Assembly (NCBI GenBank): GCA_036365455.1
Contig: JAWQUS010000002.1
Coordinates: forward strand, 4,030,001-4,094,000
Reading direction: 5' to 3'
Source: Macrosoma leucophasiata
Taxonomy: Eukaryota; Arthropoda; Insecta; Lepidoptera; Hedylidae
Length of the DNA: 64,000 bases
Shown here: positions 8,718-19,868 of the stretch, in pieces
Position numbering within the stretch: the first letter of the stretch is position 1
How the letters are laid out: the number at the start of each line of letters is the position of its first letter
Notes under the pieces: generated by a model
Databases searched by the model: none
What the model saw: the letters and a program-made list of their open reading frames with translations, nothing else
What the model was told of the DNA's origin: nothing
Made by a program: the position numbers and the translations under genes

Positions 8718-9045
8718 AAATAATCAGACAATTAAAAATAAATTAAGTTCATTTATTTTTTGTAGAGCTTTAAAGCGTCTGACAAAAGTTCTGGCGCATG
8801 GAAAGCGTCTGACTTTTTTGATATTACTTCAGAGTAATATTCTACAAAATATATATAAAAATCAGTAATTTAAATTTAACTTAAGTAACTCTGATTTTTA
8901 GTTACCTTTCTCACCTGGTACCTGCGCAGGTGTCACCGAGCCAACTCCACAAGCGTACAGGTATTAAAAAGTACACGAGAGACTACTTAGAACCGAAAGT
9001 TCTATGCTTTAGAAAATAAGTTGTGTCTTATCGCTCTGGGATCTT
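8718..9045 (-). repeat. Right terminal inverted repeat, main part
   Basis: Reverse complement of 158-488 with a handful of substitutions. Its inner tip lies at 1298-1318 because of the PLE insertion. Confidence 0.85.
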
Positions 9046-9735
9046 ACTCTATATAAAAAGCAATAAAATATTCTGATTTGTGATTTAAACAATTTTAATG
9101 GAGTGATTTAAGGAATAATTAAGAGCCGATACTTTTGACTCAAATCTTTTATAAATGCTGGTTTGTACAGGATCACCATTTCTTTTTCGATTCCATGATG
9201 TGGTTGTTCAGTTTTGATATCATATTATATTACACACATATATTGCGTTACTTACACTACAATCTACGTATCTGGTACATGTAGCCAAATAAATTTAAAG
9301 TCTACTTTAAATCAATCTTGCGTTTCTAGATATCAGATTGAAATATTCTACTTAGTTCAATTTTTTTTAATCTTAGCTATAGGAATTCTTCTGAAGGGTT
9401 CGACCAAATTTAAAAGTGTTTGTCATTTAGCAATGAAAGATCATGAAATTCATGGCTAGGATCTAACTTCAGGATTAACACTAGCACTAGTAGTTGTAAC
9501 ACAAATATGAACCATTAGTCATATTTGTGTAGAAGAACATCAGAATTAAATGATATATCTCGGTGGTCATTATTTCGATAGCCACTTCGCAATTTCAGTA
9601 CATTGCTTTTTTGACATTATGATAATTATGATTATTTTAAGAAGTCAGCAATGTATATCGTCCAAAACCTTAATGAATTTATAGCATAAAAAAACCTGTA
9701 TTTAGATAAATAAATTAATGAGTATTTAGGACTTT
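9046..9735. other. Unassigned AT-rich DNA
   Basis: No gene recognised. A perfect 12-bp hairpin lies at 9499-9530 (arms acacaaatatga and tcatatttgtgt, 8-nt loop). Confidence 0.4.
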
Positions 9736-9911
9736 TACGGGCCTGTAATTTCCGGCACAGAGGCATAACACCTTAGGCCTCAGGAGTAAGTGTGGTAACG
9801 CATCTGCATTTTGACCTTGGTCTTTGTGTGGGTGTCTATAGGCTGCAGTCATCACTTAACATCAATGTGAACTGCATGCTTGTTTGCCACTTCCATTACA
9901 TAAAAAAAAAA
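9736..9911 (+). mobile_element. SINE-A copy, 5'-truncated
   Basis: Begins at the internal segment acgggcctgtaatttccgg and runs to the poly(A) end. The tail gcagtcatcacttaacatca is well preserved. A few extra bases (gtaagtgt) interrupt the middle. Confidence 0.85.
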
Positions 9912-10476
9912 CTTGTATTTTCGATAACGAACACAAATCATTCTTTAAATATGAACACCATAAAGAGATTTGAGAGTAAAATTTACGAGTGAAAGACGAT
10001 CACTTCTTACGTTTTTATAAGAACACCGTTCATCCCCATCCTTTCAGATCAGTCAAAACAAGCGGGACTCCTTTGAAAAAAAAATCACCACATTTGTTCT
10101 CAATTACAGCGTTGAAATACACACTGAGAACGTTCGAATGTCTGTCTGTCTTGTAATTAATAACCCCTGAATACTCTCACTCAACACATGTGGGACTCAT
10201 GTTACAGATTTATTGCATTATTATTGTTTATTTCTTAGTTTTAATTGTGTGTTAAGTTGAAATTATTTAGTTTTATTGGTACCATCTTCCTGTGACGTTA
10301 ACGGAAACGTTATGATTCACTCGCTCATTTCGTTTCTGGCGTTTTACTTTTTTAAGAAATGATGCCAAACAATCGTATTCAATAATTCAATTAGTTCAAT
10401 CAGTTTACATAGATAGTAAGTGAAGACTGTAGACATTTACACAAAAGCCGATGATCAAAATGTAATAATACCAAAT
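9912..10476. other. Unassigned DNA
   Basis: I see no gene, repeat or strong secondary structure here. Confidence 0.35.
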
Positions 10477-10592
10477 ATATCTCCACCAACCCGCATTGAA
10501 GCAGCGTGGTGGAGTAAACTCCCGGCCTCCTCCCAAAAGGGGAGAGACTCGTGCCCAGCTGTGGGACGTATCAAGGGTTGCCATTATTATTA
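10477..10592 (+). mobile_element. SINE-H (5S-derived family), 3' fragment
   Basis: Carries the family words ctccaccaacccgcattg, gcagcgtggtggagtaa and ggggagagactcgtg, and ends in gggttgcc plus an (ATT)n tail. The 5S-like head is missing. Confidence 0.75.
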
Positions 10593-10667
10593 TATGTATG
10601 TATGTATCTTCACGCCAGGTCCCTAACGGGGTAGGCAGAGAGTGTAGAGCGCCAGACATCCCATTAT
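10593..10667 (-). mobile_element. SINE-C fragment with (ATAC)n tail
   Basis: On the plus strand it starts with tatgtatgtatgtat, then cttcacgccaggtccctaac, a gggtaggcagagagtg box and gcgccagacatccc. Read on the minus strand, the microsatellite is the 3' tail. Confidence 0.65.
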
Positions 10668-10705
10668 TATTATACTAGTTATAATATTAGGTAGTTATCA
10701 TAATA

Positions 10706-10780
10706 TATCAACCGAGAGATGTCCACTGCTGGACTAAAGCCTCCCCATAGGGGTATGCTATATCCCATAATCTCCAATTC
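10706..10780 (+). mobile_element. Repeat D fragment
   Basis: Contains gagatgtccactgctggact and aaagcctccccatagggg, shared with copies at 48177, 55315 and 63870. Function and class unknown. Confidence 0.55.
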
Positions 10781-10789
10781 TTCCGCTAG

Positions 10790-10900
10790 AGTAAGTGGGG
10801 TCGTCAGTGGTGGCTAGACTGGTTACTCTGAGGTCGCAGGTTCGATCACTGCCGAATTCTTTCCATTTTTTGCTTAAGTTCTGAATCATATTTATTACTA
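10790..10900 (+). mobile_element. SINE-F fragment with tRNA-like head
   Basis: Has the B-box-like segment aggtcgcaggttcgatcac and the same 3' flank (ctttccattttttgcttaa) as copies at 49126 and 56080. The acceptor ends do not pair well, so it is not a working tRNA gene. Confidence 0.6.
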
Positions 10901-10937
10901 GAGGCACTTCTAGTGTTTATACTCGATGATCTACTTA

Positions 10938-11139
10938 TACTAGGTAATATTATGAGCTGAAGAGTTTGCATGTTTGTTTGAACGCGCTAATATCAGAAAC
11001 TACTGATCCGATTTGAAAAAATCTTTCAGTGTGAGATAGCCCATTTATCGAGAAAGGCTACAGGTATAACATCACACTAAGATGAATAGGATAGGGTGGG
11101 TAACGTTGCACACGCGCGAGGCCGGGGCGTGCTGCTAGT
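10938..11139 (+). mobile_element. Helitron-type non-autonomous element
   Basis: Starts near aatattatgagctgaagag, has gtttgaacgcgctaatatca and gcccatttatcgagaaaggc, and ends gctgctagt. This agrees with lepidopteran Helitron copies as I remember them. No target duplication, as expected. Confidence 0.6.
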
Positions 11140-11332
11140 TGTCAATAAACTTATTCCCAGTTAAAGGTAGTAATAACTTGTGATTCGTAGGTGTGCCAAA
11201 ACCTACGCAAATTTTTCCATTCCATAAAAGGATTCCCCAAAGGGATTTCCCCAAATGTAAATGTGAAGTTGTTTATGTTTAAAAAGGTCATCGATTGCAA
11301 CTGAGCTACAAATAGATATATAAATAGATCTT

Positions 11333-11604
11333 ACTGGTGGTAGAGCTCGAGTGACGGAGCTCGCAGGCGTAGGCACCACCGCATTACCTAATTTACTTGC
11401 CGCTAAATGGTAGTGTTCAGCACCATCGTGTTCCGGTCAGGTGGTAATGTACGGCCCTGTAATATCCGGCACAGAGGCATAATACCTTAGGCCTCAGGAG
11501 TGGTAACACATCTGCATTTTGACCTTGGTCTTCTTGTGGGTGTCTATAGGCTGCAGTCATCACTTAACATCAATGTGATCTCCATGCTGGTTTGCCACTT
11601 TCAT
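11333..11604 (+). mobile_element. SINE-A copy, nearly full length
   Basis: Starts at actggtggtagagctcgag. The 3' end has lost the usual poly(A) and runs directly into the Helitron-type sequence that follows. Confidence 0.85.
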
Positions 11605-11611
11605 AGACTTT

Positions 11612-11844
11612 CTATGCATATAAAAATCAATTGCTGTTCGTTAGTCTCGCTAAAACTCGAGAACGGCTTTACCAATTTAACTGAGTATGGTTTTGAATGA
11701 TTTTTGGAAGTCCAGGTTTAAAGGTAAAAAAAATGAAGAAATTGAAGGGAAAACCACATTTAATTTTCCTATACCTACAAATAAATAGTCCTTTGATACA
11801 TTATTTCATTCTGAGGCAATACGAAGTTTGCCGGGTCAGCTAGT
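11612..11844 (+). mobile_element. Helitron-type element, second family
   Basis: Body has ttgctgttcgttagtctcgc and aactcgagaacggctttacc; the end is gaagtttgccgggtcagctagt with its first 20 bases preserved in a minus-strand copy at 63796. The 3' end CTAGT is typical of Helitrons. Confidence 0.6.
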
Positions 11845-12117
11845 ATACATATATATAAAATCTTTATATTAGAAAGACAATGACGATTATTATAAGATAT
11901 TGCCGACCACATACCAATATGAATATTTCATAATTCGCTTCTCACCCGCGGTCAAACCGTTGCTCTGTCGGTGTCCAGCAAATTACAAGGCATCCCGCTG
12001 GCAATCAGACAGACGGTGCACGAATAAACGCGTAATTATGTCTTCTTGTTCGTACCATTGTAGTCTTGTTTGATATGTTAATAAAATGCTTAAAATGTTT
12101 GAAGAAGAAGTAGACGT

Positions 12118-12768
12118 TTGAAATTTGGGACAACTTGTAACGTTGATTGGTCTGTGGCAGAAATAGTTTTCCGGTCTTACCTCACATTCCGACTATCTGC
12201 CTTTGTGTATCTATATATTGTTATATCTTTATTGTATATACCTCGAAAAATGAGGGGGCTCTCAGAAATCTGTCGAGGTATCGAGTTGTTACCGAAAGAG
12301 GCTGCATTACTTGTAGCTGTTAGAAAGTTAAATCTGAGTAGGATAGACTTACAACACTTAGATCCACAATGCAATTCGGTCCACGGGAGTAGCCATAGCG
12401 TTTATTACCGATGCAAAACAGTCTGTTATTTTTTTCGGGGGGAAATACGTGTGAGACACACTCACACTACAAAAATCGTCTATTATTACGAAACTCACAC
12501 CTTGACTATAACAAAATACGTAAACAATTGCATGCACACATTTAAATATCTGGGCGACAGGCATAGGACCATTTGGTCTTGTACTTTGACAGAGGGGAAA
12601 GCCTGCATATGGCTACTGCCCTCCGGTCCGCCGCGGCCGGTGGCCCGTGTTGCTCTATGCTTAGATCTATATTTCACCGGGACACCTTGGCGGCGCATAA
12701 GCTACAAAACCAAACACCATGCAGACACGAGAGTCATCACAACACAGCAACAAAGTACCAAAATGTAA
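12118..12768 (+). other. Unexplained 216-codon open frame
   Basis: Long for this AT-rich DNA and partly GC-rich after 12560. I recognise no domain. The composition is uneven, with a hydrophobic start (VYLYIVISLLYIP) and a basic end. It is overlapped by several shorter antisense frames. It may be a chance frame through a decayed repeat, so I do not claim a gene. Confidence 0.15.
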
Positions 12769-12780
12769 ATCACTCGCGGA

Positions 12781-12937
12781 CGAGTGAATGAGGCATCATG
12801 CAGCGCTATAGGAATTAGTGGTGGCGCGACCAGCTCGGATGGCGACCCAGAATGATACTGGTTGCGCCGCCACTCTGATCGCGGCACCACTAATTACTAT
12901 GGCGCTGTATGAGCCACAATAGTGTCTCACTCACTCG
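12781..12937. repeat. Complex snapback palindrome, probable MITE
   Basis: Three sets of complementary arms nest around one centre: 12781-12792 with 12926-12937 (one mismatch); 12793-12832 with 12876-12915 (sharing aattagtggtg and caccactaatt); and an inner ggtggcgcgaccag with ctggttgcgccgcc. It is GC-rich in AT-rich surroundings. Confidence 0.65.
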
Positions 12938-12940
12938 GCC

Positions 12941-14545
12941 GCCAGTGACGTCCATATTGGTACCTACTGTCGATGTAGTGTGGCAACTGTAGTGTCTGTA
13001 TGGTGTCTAGTTTAGTAGCTTGTAGCGTGTGCCAGTAAAATATAGCCCTTACAACTTGACACTATCACTGGTAAACAAAATTATATTTACTACGACCAAA
13101 AATCACAGCTCCGTGTATTTATATTCGACAGTTATTTTTCAACAACGCATGAATGCTCGTTATTTAATTTATTAAAATACTGATTAAGATTCGCCAGATA
13201 AGATGCAATATCAAAAGAAATATGCAAGCTATCCTCGCATTTTTGATTTGCGGCAATCCGCCTCCTAAGATACACCGTGAAGGCATGTAACGTAATACCC
13301 CTCTTATAATTTACCGGCATATCATTTCTTTTAAGTGTGAGGAATGATGGGCTACGAAACAAGCGTCAGCGATACTAATATATTTCTTTTAAATTTATTA
13401 AATTTTCGTTTGTGTTATCGTACAAAAAAGCTGTAAAATTTCTGCACTATATTGGCGAAGAAAATGTTATCAATATACAACTTTTACTAGATCTTATCTT
13501 CAATTCTCCCTTTGTTCGTCAGTAAAATGTACTGATATTTTCTAGTTAAATAACTTTAAACGCAATGTTTTTGTTTTACCCAAGATATACTAAAGCTCTT
13601 CTGATGCTTTACAATATTCTAAAAAGCAAAATCTAACAAGTGCCTTGTTAGTATGGTTGTACTGTTTCACTTCGCTGTGCTCGTCTTTGACTGATTCCCT
13701 TGTTGGGAGGTAAGTAGCAGGGAGACATTCCATTCACCGAGGATTCGCCATGTCACACACAGTGCTTTACACTTTCAAGGACAGTAAACGTCTATAGACG
13801 TTGAAACAAAAAAACTTTTATCGTGTCTCGTATACTGTCCTGGAAAGGATTAACATACCAGGTGAATGTCTATAGACTTGGTACATATCTGATAAATAAA
13901 TGAGAACAAAAAAAAACAAATGAAGTCGCAAATCGGGGGTATCATTGCGTATGTGCATACCATTACCTTTGTGTTGTTTTATAAGTATCGCGTTCTTATG
14001 CTTTTCATCTCAGGTTATTGACTTAAAATAACTTGAAACTGTTGCCAAAAAAACCTAACAGCCTAACTTAACAACTCGCACATTTCGTGGCCCACCGTCA
14101 TTTGATTTCACATCACTTTTGGCTTGCATTCTAAAGGCATTGAAGACTGGTTTCAGACAAAAAAATCAACGATCAGACCGCGGCATTCTTATCAGTTTTT
14201 GTCACCTGCTCCCGCATTATCAATGCCATGCGTGTTAAATACGATTCTTTGTTTGTACCAGTAATGCCAGAACGTCTTAAGATGGACGGTGACGGGATAT
14301 AATTGTTTTTATCTGGAATATTGTGATTTATAATTGTGTATATGTGATGGTATTGAATGTTTTCTTCATGCAATTATATTATGATTACTATAATGTTCGC
14401 CATCAATACTCTGGAATAACCACCGTAAAACATGACCTGGGTCCCGATAGGTGGCCAATAACTGGTTTGTGGAGCATTTTCAAGGCATTTTAAAACATGG
14501 GTATAGAATATTGATAGCAGTTTAGCCAATTTCTCTTACATTATG
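12941..14545. other. Unassigned DNA
   Basis: No recognised gene. A perfect 16-bp palindrome, aacgtctatagacgtt, lies at 13787-13802, and its core gtctatagac recurs about 75 bp later. A 76-codon minus frame (13132-13362) shows no known domain. Confidence 0.35.
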
Positions 14546-14549
14546 AAAG

Positions 14550-14745
14550 TAGTAGACCAAGACTGACCTGTCATGACCAAATAGGTCGAGTTCTGTCTGA
14601 TGTTGGGGTCAAAAGTCTTAGGAATTGGCGTGCATGTATGAAGAGAATGATGAAGGTAGACGAGGCATGAGAGGTATATCCGGACCGGGATATCTGGCGC
14701 TCTTCATTCTCTGCCTACCACGTTAGGGACCGGAATATATGAAAG
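14550..14745 (+). mobile_element. SINE-C copy
   Basis: Contains gaccaaataggtcgag (shared with 57236), then gatgaaggtagacgaggc, ggcgctcttcattctctgcc and the end word acgttagggacc. The (ATAC)n tail is degraded. Confidence 0.6.
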
Positions 14746-14789
14746 TAGTAATAGCAGCGGATATCATACAGTTTAACGCCTAACAGTCT

Positions 14790-14862
14790 TTATTGAAGAC
14801 TACTACGTGTGAATTTATGATTGTTAATTATCTACCGGGACGAAGTCGTGGGCGCAGCTAGT
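14790..14862 (+). mobile_element. Helitron-type 3' end
   Basis: Reads gaatttatgattgttaatta then gacgaagtcgtgggcgcagc and ends ctagt. A near-identical end lies at 54739-54797. Confidence 0.55.
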
Positions 14863-15161
14863 ATAAAAGTATACATTTTATGTATTTAGTAAAAAGCGGT
14901 TATTTTTATATTGCAAATAAAATTGGAGTGTCCAATTTTACTTATTTGTATAGATGACCAATTTTCCCATATGATTGAAAAAAATATATAGGGTTTACAA
15001 ATATTTCCCATAATTACATTTTTGCACCGTATTGCACCTACATGTGTATTAATCGTATTTGGATATTATGAATCCACGGGTAGTTAAAGGAATGACACTA
15101 AACAACATTGTTATATTTAGTTAACCAAACGTCCTACAACAGAACTCTTTTTTTAAAAGAC
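14863..15161. other. Unassigned AT-rich DNA
   Basis: Nothing recognisable. Confidence 0.3.
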
Positions 15162-15362
15162 AATTACACGACACGGTATTCAGAGTCCGGCAAAAAGGGT
15201 GGGTGTGGCTTCGCGCCGGGTTGCCGCTTATTACACTATCCGGTCGCAGTACAAATACACGGGCCGCTCGGGTCACCCTAATTAGGGCCCTAACTCCCTA
15301 AATGTTATTACACTACCCTGACCCTTGCTATCGTACCCTGAATACCGTGCCGTGTAATAAGT
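15162..15362. mobile_element. MITE E, copy 1
   Basis: Ends are attacacgacacggtattcag and, inverted, ctgaataccgtgccgtgtaat. The interior has gggccgctcgggtcacccta and a gggccctaactccctaaatg block shared with copies at 27239 and 49513. Similarity to copy 3 goes a little beyond the right end (agtcctt), so the true terminus is uncertain. Confidence 0.75.
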
Positions 15363-15833
15363 CCTTCAGCCTGTGCTACGCATATGCTATTTCACAATAC
15401 TCAAAAAATCGAGAGAATAGCTGACAGTAAATACTTCTAGCTCTCTGAACTTAAGCGAATTGAAACCTAACTTCGTTTCACCCACACATAACACTGCTCC
15501 ATGTAATGGTATTCGGTTTGTCTAACAAATAGACGAGTTAACGTGAACAGTCGAAACAAACATTAGAGCTAGAGAACATAAACTACTCAGATCTGACTTC
15601 GATTAATCTTCACTTGCTCCGTATGCATCTAGTTTGCATCTAGTTTTCTCATGCATTAATAAATTGAAGGCAGTTTTAGTTTGATGTGCTGGAATGCCGC
15701 TTACAAGTAAATTCTTTTAAATTGTTTTGTGTCATATATCTGTCTAATCCTTCAAGGATCGTACGGCCACCGGCGGCGAGACACTATTGAATTTCAATTG
15801 TCATATTTTTCTCGTGTCTGGAGAGATTATCTT
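15363..15833. other. Unassigned DNA
   Basis: No gene or repeat recognised. Confidence 0.3.
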
Positions 15834-16124
15834 ACTGGTGGTAGAGCTCCAGTGACGGAGCTCGCGGGCGTAGGCACCACCGCATTACCTAATATACTTT
15901 CCGCTAAATGGTAGTGTTCAACACTATCGTGTTCCGGTCAGGTGGTAATGTACGGCCCTGTAATTTCCGGCACAGAGGCATAAGACCTTAGGCCTCAGGA
16001 GTGGTAACGCATCTGCATTTTGACCTTGGTCTTTGTGTGGGTGTCTATAGGCTGCAGTCATCACTTAACATCAATGTGAACTGCATGCTTGTTTACCACT
16101 TCCATTACATAAAAAAAAAAAAAA
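15834..16124 (+). mobile_element. SINE-A copy, full length
   Basis: A good reference copy of about 290 bp. It starts actggtggtagagctccagt, has a middle segment ttccggcacagaggcataag, a tail gcagtcatcacttaacatca, and ends in 14 A residues. No usable ORF and no clear tRNA-like A or B box. The tail resembles the 3' ends of RTE-type LINEs in Lepidoptera (from memory), which would explain mobilisation in trans. Confidence 0.85.
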
Positions 16125-16589
16125 GATTAAGGAAATGATTACGGTACTTTTTATACGAATTACATCCATGGCTTAGTATTTATGTTTGCTAATCTTGAAT
16201 TCCCGGGTTCGACTCCTTATTAATAAACAGTTATTTTGTGATAGGAAATGCCAAGGTTTGCTTTGGCTGGAGCTGCTACGACAGTGGAAATGTACTCGAC
16301 AAATTAAATGTCAATAGCTTGACCTACTATATTTCACATAATTGGCGGACGATTGGTTGTTTTATTTTATGTAATGGTGGCTAACCAGAATACTGTCTAC
16401 AAGGATGGTATAATGATAATAGTAACTACTCCAATCAATAGACATCTAAAGAAGTACCAGAGGTCAAAATGCAGATGGATCACATTTGAATTCATTTTTC
16501 TTCTGTTAGTAAAATTATTTTATTTGATTTGTTGCGAAATATTTTTTTCCTTCCAAAGTTTGTGATCCGGAAATAGCCTCTACCCATTA
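16125..16589. other. Unassigned DNA
   Basis: A 70-codon plus frame at 16353-16565 ends in a hydrophobic stretch, but nothing supports it as a gene. Confidence 0.3.
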
Positions 16590-16712
16590 TTTTATGTAAT
16601 AAAAGTAGCAAACACATTGATGTTAAGTGATGACTGCAGCCTATAAACACCCACACAATGACCAAAGGTCAAAATGCAGATGCGTCGCCACTCCTGAGGC
16701 CTAAGGTGCTAA
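16590..16712 (-). mobile_element. SINE-A 3' fragment
   Basis: Reverse complement of the tail region from the poly(A) side to ccttaggcctcaggagtgg. The 5' half is missing. Confidence 0.8.
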
Positions 16713-17043
16713 GAGTTTAGTTGTAGTTGTCGATGGATGTTCTACTTAACAGCATATTAGATAACAGAATAGAGAAAATAAATTAGATTTTACGACGTCG
16801 ACTTAAATCGAACTCAGGTCGAAGTGATCACAGAACCAAAATACAGTAATACTTAAATTAATTATAGTTTACTCTGTCACAAGTAGATATGTTATTGTTT
16901 ATCTTACTTTCACTTTTTTATATATTTTATGTTATATTTAAACACGTCCAAATCTTCTCTGTGATCTACAAGTACCCACTGAGACAAAACTTTCAGTTTT
17001 ATTTTCATTTAATTCCTCATCAAAGTTAAAAATATTAAAAGTA
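16713..17043. other. Unassigned DNA
   Basis: Nothing recognisable. Confidence 0.3.
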
Positions 17044-17322
17044 ACTGGTGGTAGAGTTCCAGAGACGGAGCTCGCGGGTGTAGGCACCACCGCATTACCT
17101 AAGATACTTGCCGCTAAATGGTAGTGTTAAGCACTATCGTGTTCCGGTCTGATGGTACGGCCCTGTAATTTCCGGCACAGAAGCATAACACCTTAGGCCT
17201 CAGGAGTGACAACGCATCTGCATTTTGACTTTGGTCTTTGTGTAAGTATCTATAAGCTGCAGTCATAACTTAACATCAATGTGAACTGCATGCTTGTTTG
17301 CCACTGCCATAACATTAAAAAA
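17044..17322 (+). mobile_element. SINE-A copy, full length
   Basis: Starts actggtggtagagttccaga and ends attaaaaaa. Several substitutions from the common form; short A tail. Confidence 0.85.
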
Positions 17323-19641
17323 GTAACATTAGTCATCACCTACTACGGGGGATTATTAGTAGTAAGTCCTAACTGATGAATTTATGTTGCTCGTTAAAGT
17401 TATGTTCTCGAATTCCCGAACCAGGAATGCAGTACTATTGAGATTATTCTTTCAGAAAACAATTCCAAACAACAATTCTTCTTAATGTGCTCAATGAATT
17501 TCAGTTAGCTTGTCTCTTAAAACATGGGGCTCAAAACACATATCGTGTGTGCATGAATGATATATCTAAATAAAATATACATCCTTTTGAAAACACTGCC
17601 GTGAAGCGTGAAGTTAACATGTGTTTATATCTGTAAACAAGATTGTTAGAATATTGTACAAGATTTGGTTTGAACCGTAGATTTAAATTGTCCCTCACAG
17701 TTGAGATTTGCTACTGGATTTGAGAGTATCGTTATTACTAATTGAGCGTAACCATGAGCAATTAATTTCGTTAATGGTCCGGTGAAGTGGTTTTAACTGT
17801 GGCTAAAATTGTTAGCTTATTTAATGACACTGTTTGTTTAATTTGCGGCTTAGTTCAATTAATGAGGAAGTTGGTTACGCTGTTTATTTGTAAAACAAAT
17901 ATTGATCAATTCTATATTATCGTTTATTACCTTTACACTGTGGAACCATTAAATTTATTTATATTAACCACTTGTTGGGTAATAATAGAAATCATTCTAA
18001 AAGTTTCAAATTGTATCAAACTCTTATTTTAGTGTAACTCAATTCAATTTCTATTTACCAAACTTATAAAAGCTTCAAAACATCCGTGGAATCCTCGCAA
18101 AAGTTCAAAGCCAAAATACATTTAAAATGTAAATAAAGCAGCAACTCATTAATTCGATTAAGAAACTCAAACCCACAAATCGGCCCTTGAATCTAAACGA
18201 GGTATTGATTTCACAAAAAAATTGCGATAGGAGTGAACGTTTGAATAAAGAGTTAATTATACCCCTTAAATCGGCGTCGACCCGATTGACCCCAGCTTCC
18301 AAAACGTCAGATCTTTAATTATTATTCGTAACATCATAATCGTTCAGATCGTGAGTAATCATTGAAGGCACGTATTAAAACTACACGACCATCGTAGCTG
18401 GAAACCTGTTTAAAATTAACATTTAGTCATCATTACAAAGGTTTTCGTGATCCAATTCTTGTTCACCGTGTGTCTCGTTAACGTGGCTGAGATAGTTAGA
18501 TTATTACGTTACCCTGTAAGATACGTACTAACCACCCGCTGTGCTCGATGTGCGTTCGTACAACCGGCTACATCGCTAACAACATCATTCATATAGACAT
18601 CGTCATCATCACCTTTATCCCTCTATGTTTTCAGTTCACCAATAGCGACAACATGCGTGGCTCGCTGTACACCTCAAGCTGTTCCATTACAACTTAACAT
18701 CATTTATCATACTTTACATTGCCATAATTTATTCATAAAGGTTTTCTTGTTTTATTTCCATCGAGATTGCTTTACACGGTGTTCTCAGATTTCTTAAGAC
18801 GTGATGCGATTTCGTATATAAAGTCGTCGCGGCGATTTATTGTACGTTTTATTATCGATAACAATATTTTACACGTCGCTAACTGCGCCTGTAAAATGAA
18901 ACCGAAACTTTATTTATGTTGTAGCCATTATAAGAATGTGTATCTTGTCTGTTCTCTTAGAGTGTTATTATTCAATTTATAGCATCGTCCTTTACAGTTT
19001 ATTGAAGTTAATGATGACTTGCTATCAAATATTTATTACGATTGTTAATGTTATTTATACTGACCTCTAGATCAATACTCCTAGCAATTTAATGCGCGGC
19101 GTAGAATGAAATCAAACAAAGAGAATAATGCCTCGTGTGACCTATGAAATAAGTGGATTTGAACAAATCAATTCTACACCAACAAGTAAACAAGTAACGT
19201 GATACGAATCCAGATATGAAACTGGCGTTCATGCAAGGCACGCAACGGATTTTCACATTAAAAACCTGCTTAGTGAATACGAATACCTAATTAAGATTTC
19301 CAAACATTTGATCTGAAAACCAACATTCCACATTATAAAAAGAAAAAGTGGGCCCAGTGCACCTCCCTGCTGCTGAACCAGTGGGCTGTGATGATTAATA
19401 GTTATTAATGCAGTCAACCCATAAACACACCACAGAACATTAATGTCTCGTTGCATTAGCTGTGATCGTCTTAGCTGAATATTTAATGGTGACTGCACTG
19501 CGTCTACTATTATATTATGAGATGTTCTCCTTATCTAATGGTATTTCTAAAAACTTTAAGTGTATACGTTTTGATGGATTAAAACTATTTGTAACTTCTG
19601 AGATGTGCTACATTAAAAATTGAATACCGATTTTAAAATGT
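17323..19641. other. Unassigned AT-rich DNA (2.3 kb)
   Basis: No convincing gene. The minus frame 19253-19498 (81 codons) has a hydrophobic end and a less AT-rich core near 19340-19390, but no known domain. Confidence 0.35.
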
Positions 19642-19868
19642 ACCGGTGGTAGAGCTCCAGTGACAAAGCTCGAGGGCGTAGGCACCACAGCATTATACAA
19701 TCTACGTATTTACCGCCGCTGTTCAACTCTATCGTGTTCCTATCAGGTGGTAATGCACGGCACAACAGCTAAGACCTCAGGAGTGTCTACACATTTACAT
19801 TGCAATCACTGTTTAGATGTTACAGTATCACCGTCAATGTGAACTGTACGTTTGTTTGTCATTTCATG
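19642..19868 (+). mobile_element. SINE-A copy, diverged
   Basis: Starts accggtggtagagctccagt, with internal deletions and many changes, and lacks the poly(A). An older member. Confidence 0.75.

Larger units (their letters stand above)
158..9045 (-). mobile_element. TIR DNA element (outer shell of a three-level nest)
   Basis: Seen directly: 158-508 is the reverse complement of 8718-9045 plus 1298-1318, with only about six differences over roughly 345 bp. The right TIR is cut in two by the retroelements at 1319-8709. Without them the element is about 1.5 kb (158-1318 joined to 8718-9045). It contains one minus-strand ORF (579-1278). Both termini read aagatcccaga going inward. I could not resolve a target-site duplication, so the superfamily is open. 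Long TIRs and a small interior fit a cut-and-paste DNA transposon or a non-autonomous derivative that captured a gene fragment. High TIR identity suggests a fairly recent insertion, older than the PLE and LINE inside it. Confidence 0.75.

Noticed and set aside
158..9045. Reading the ends as PLE terminal repeats or as LTRs of a retrovirus-like element
   Set aside because: The ends are inverted, not direct, and the missing part of the right repeat is found at 1298-1318 on the far side of the PLE, so they belong to an older separate element. No gag, protease or integrase is present.
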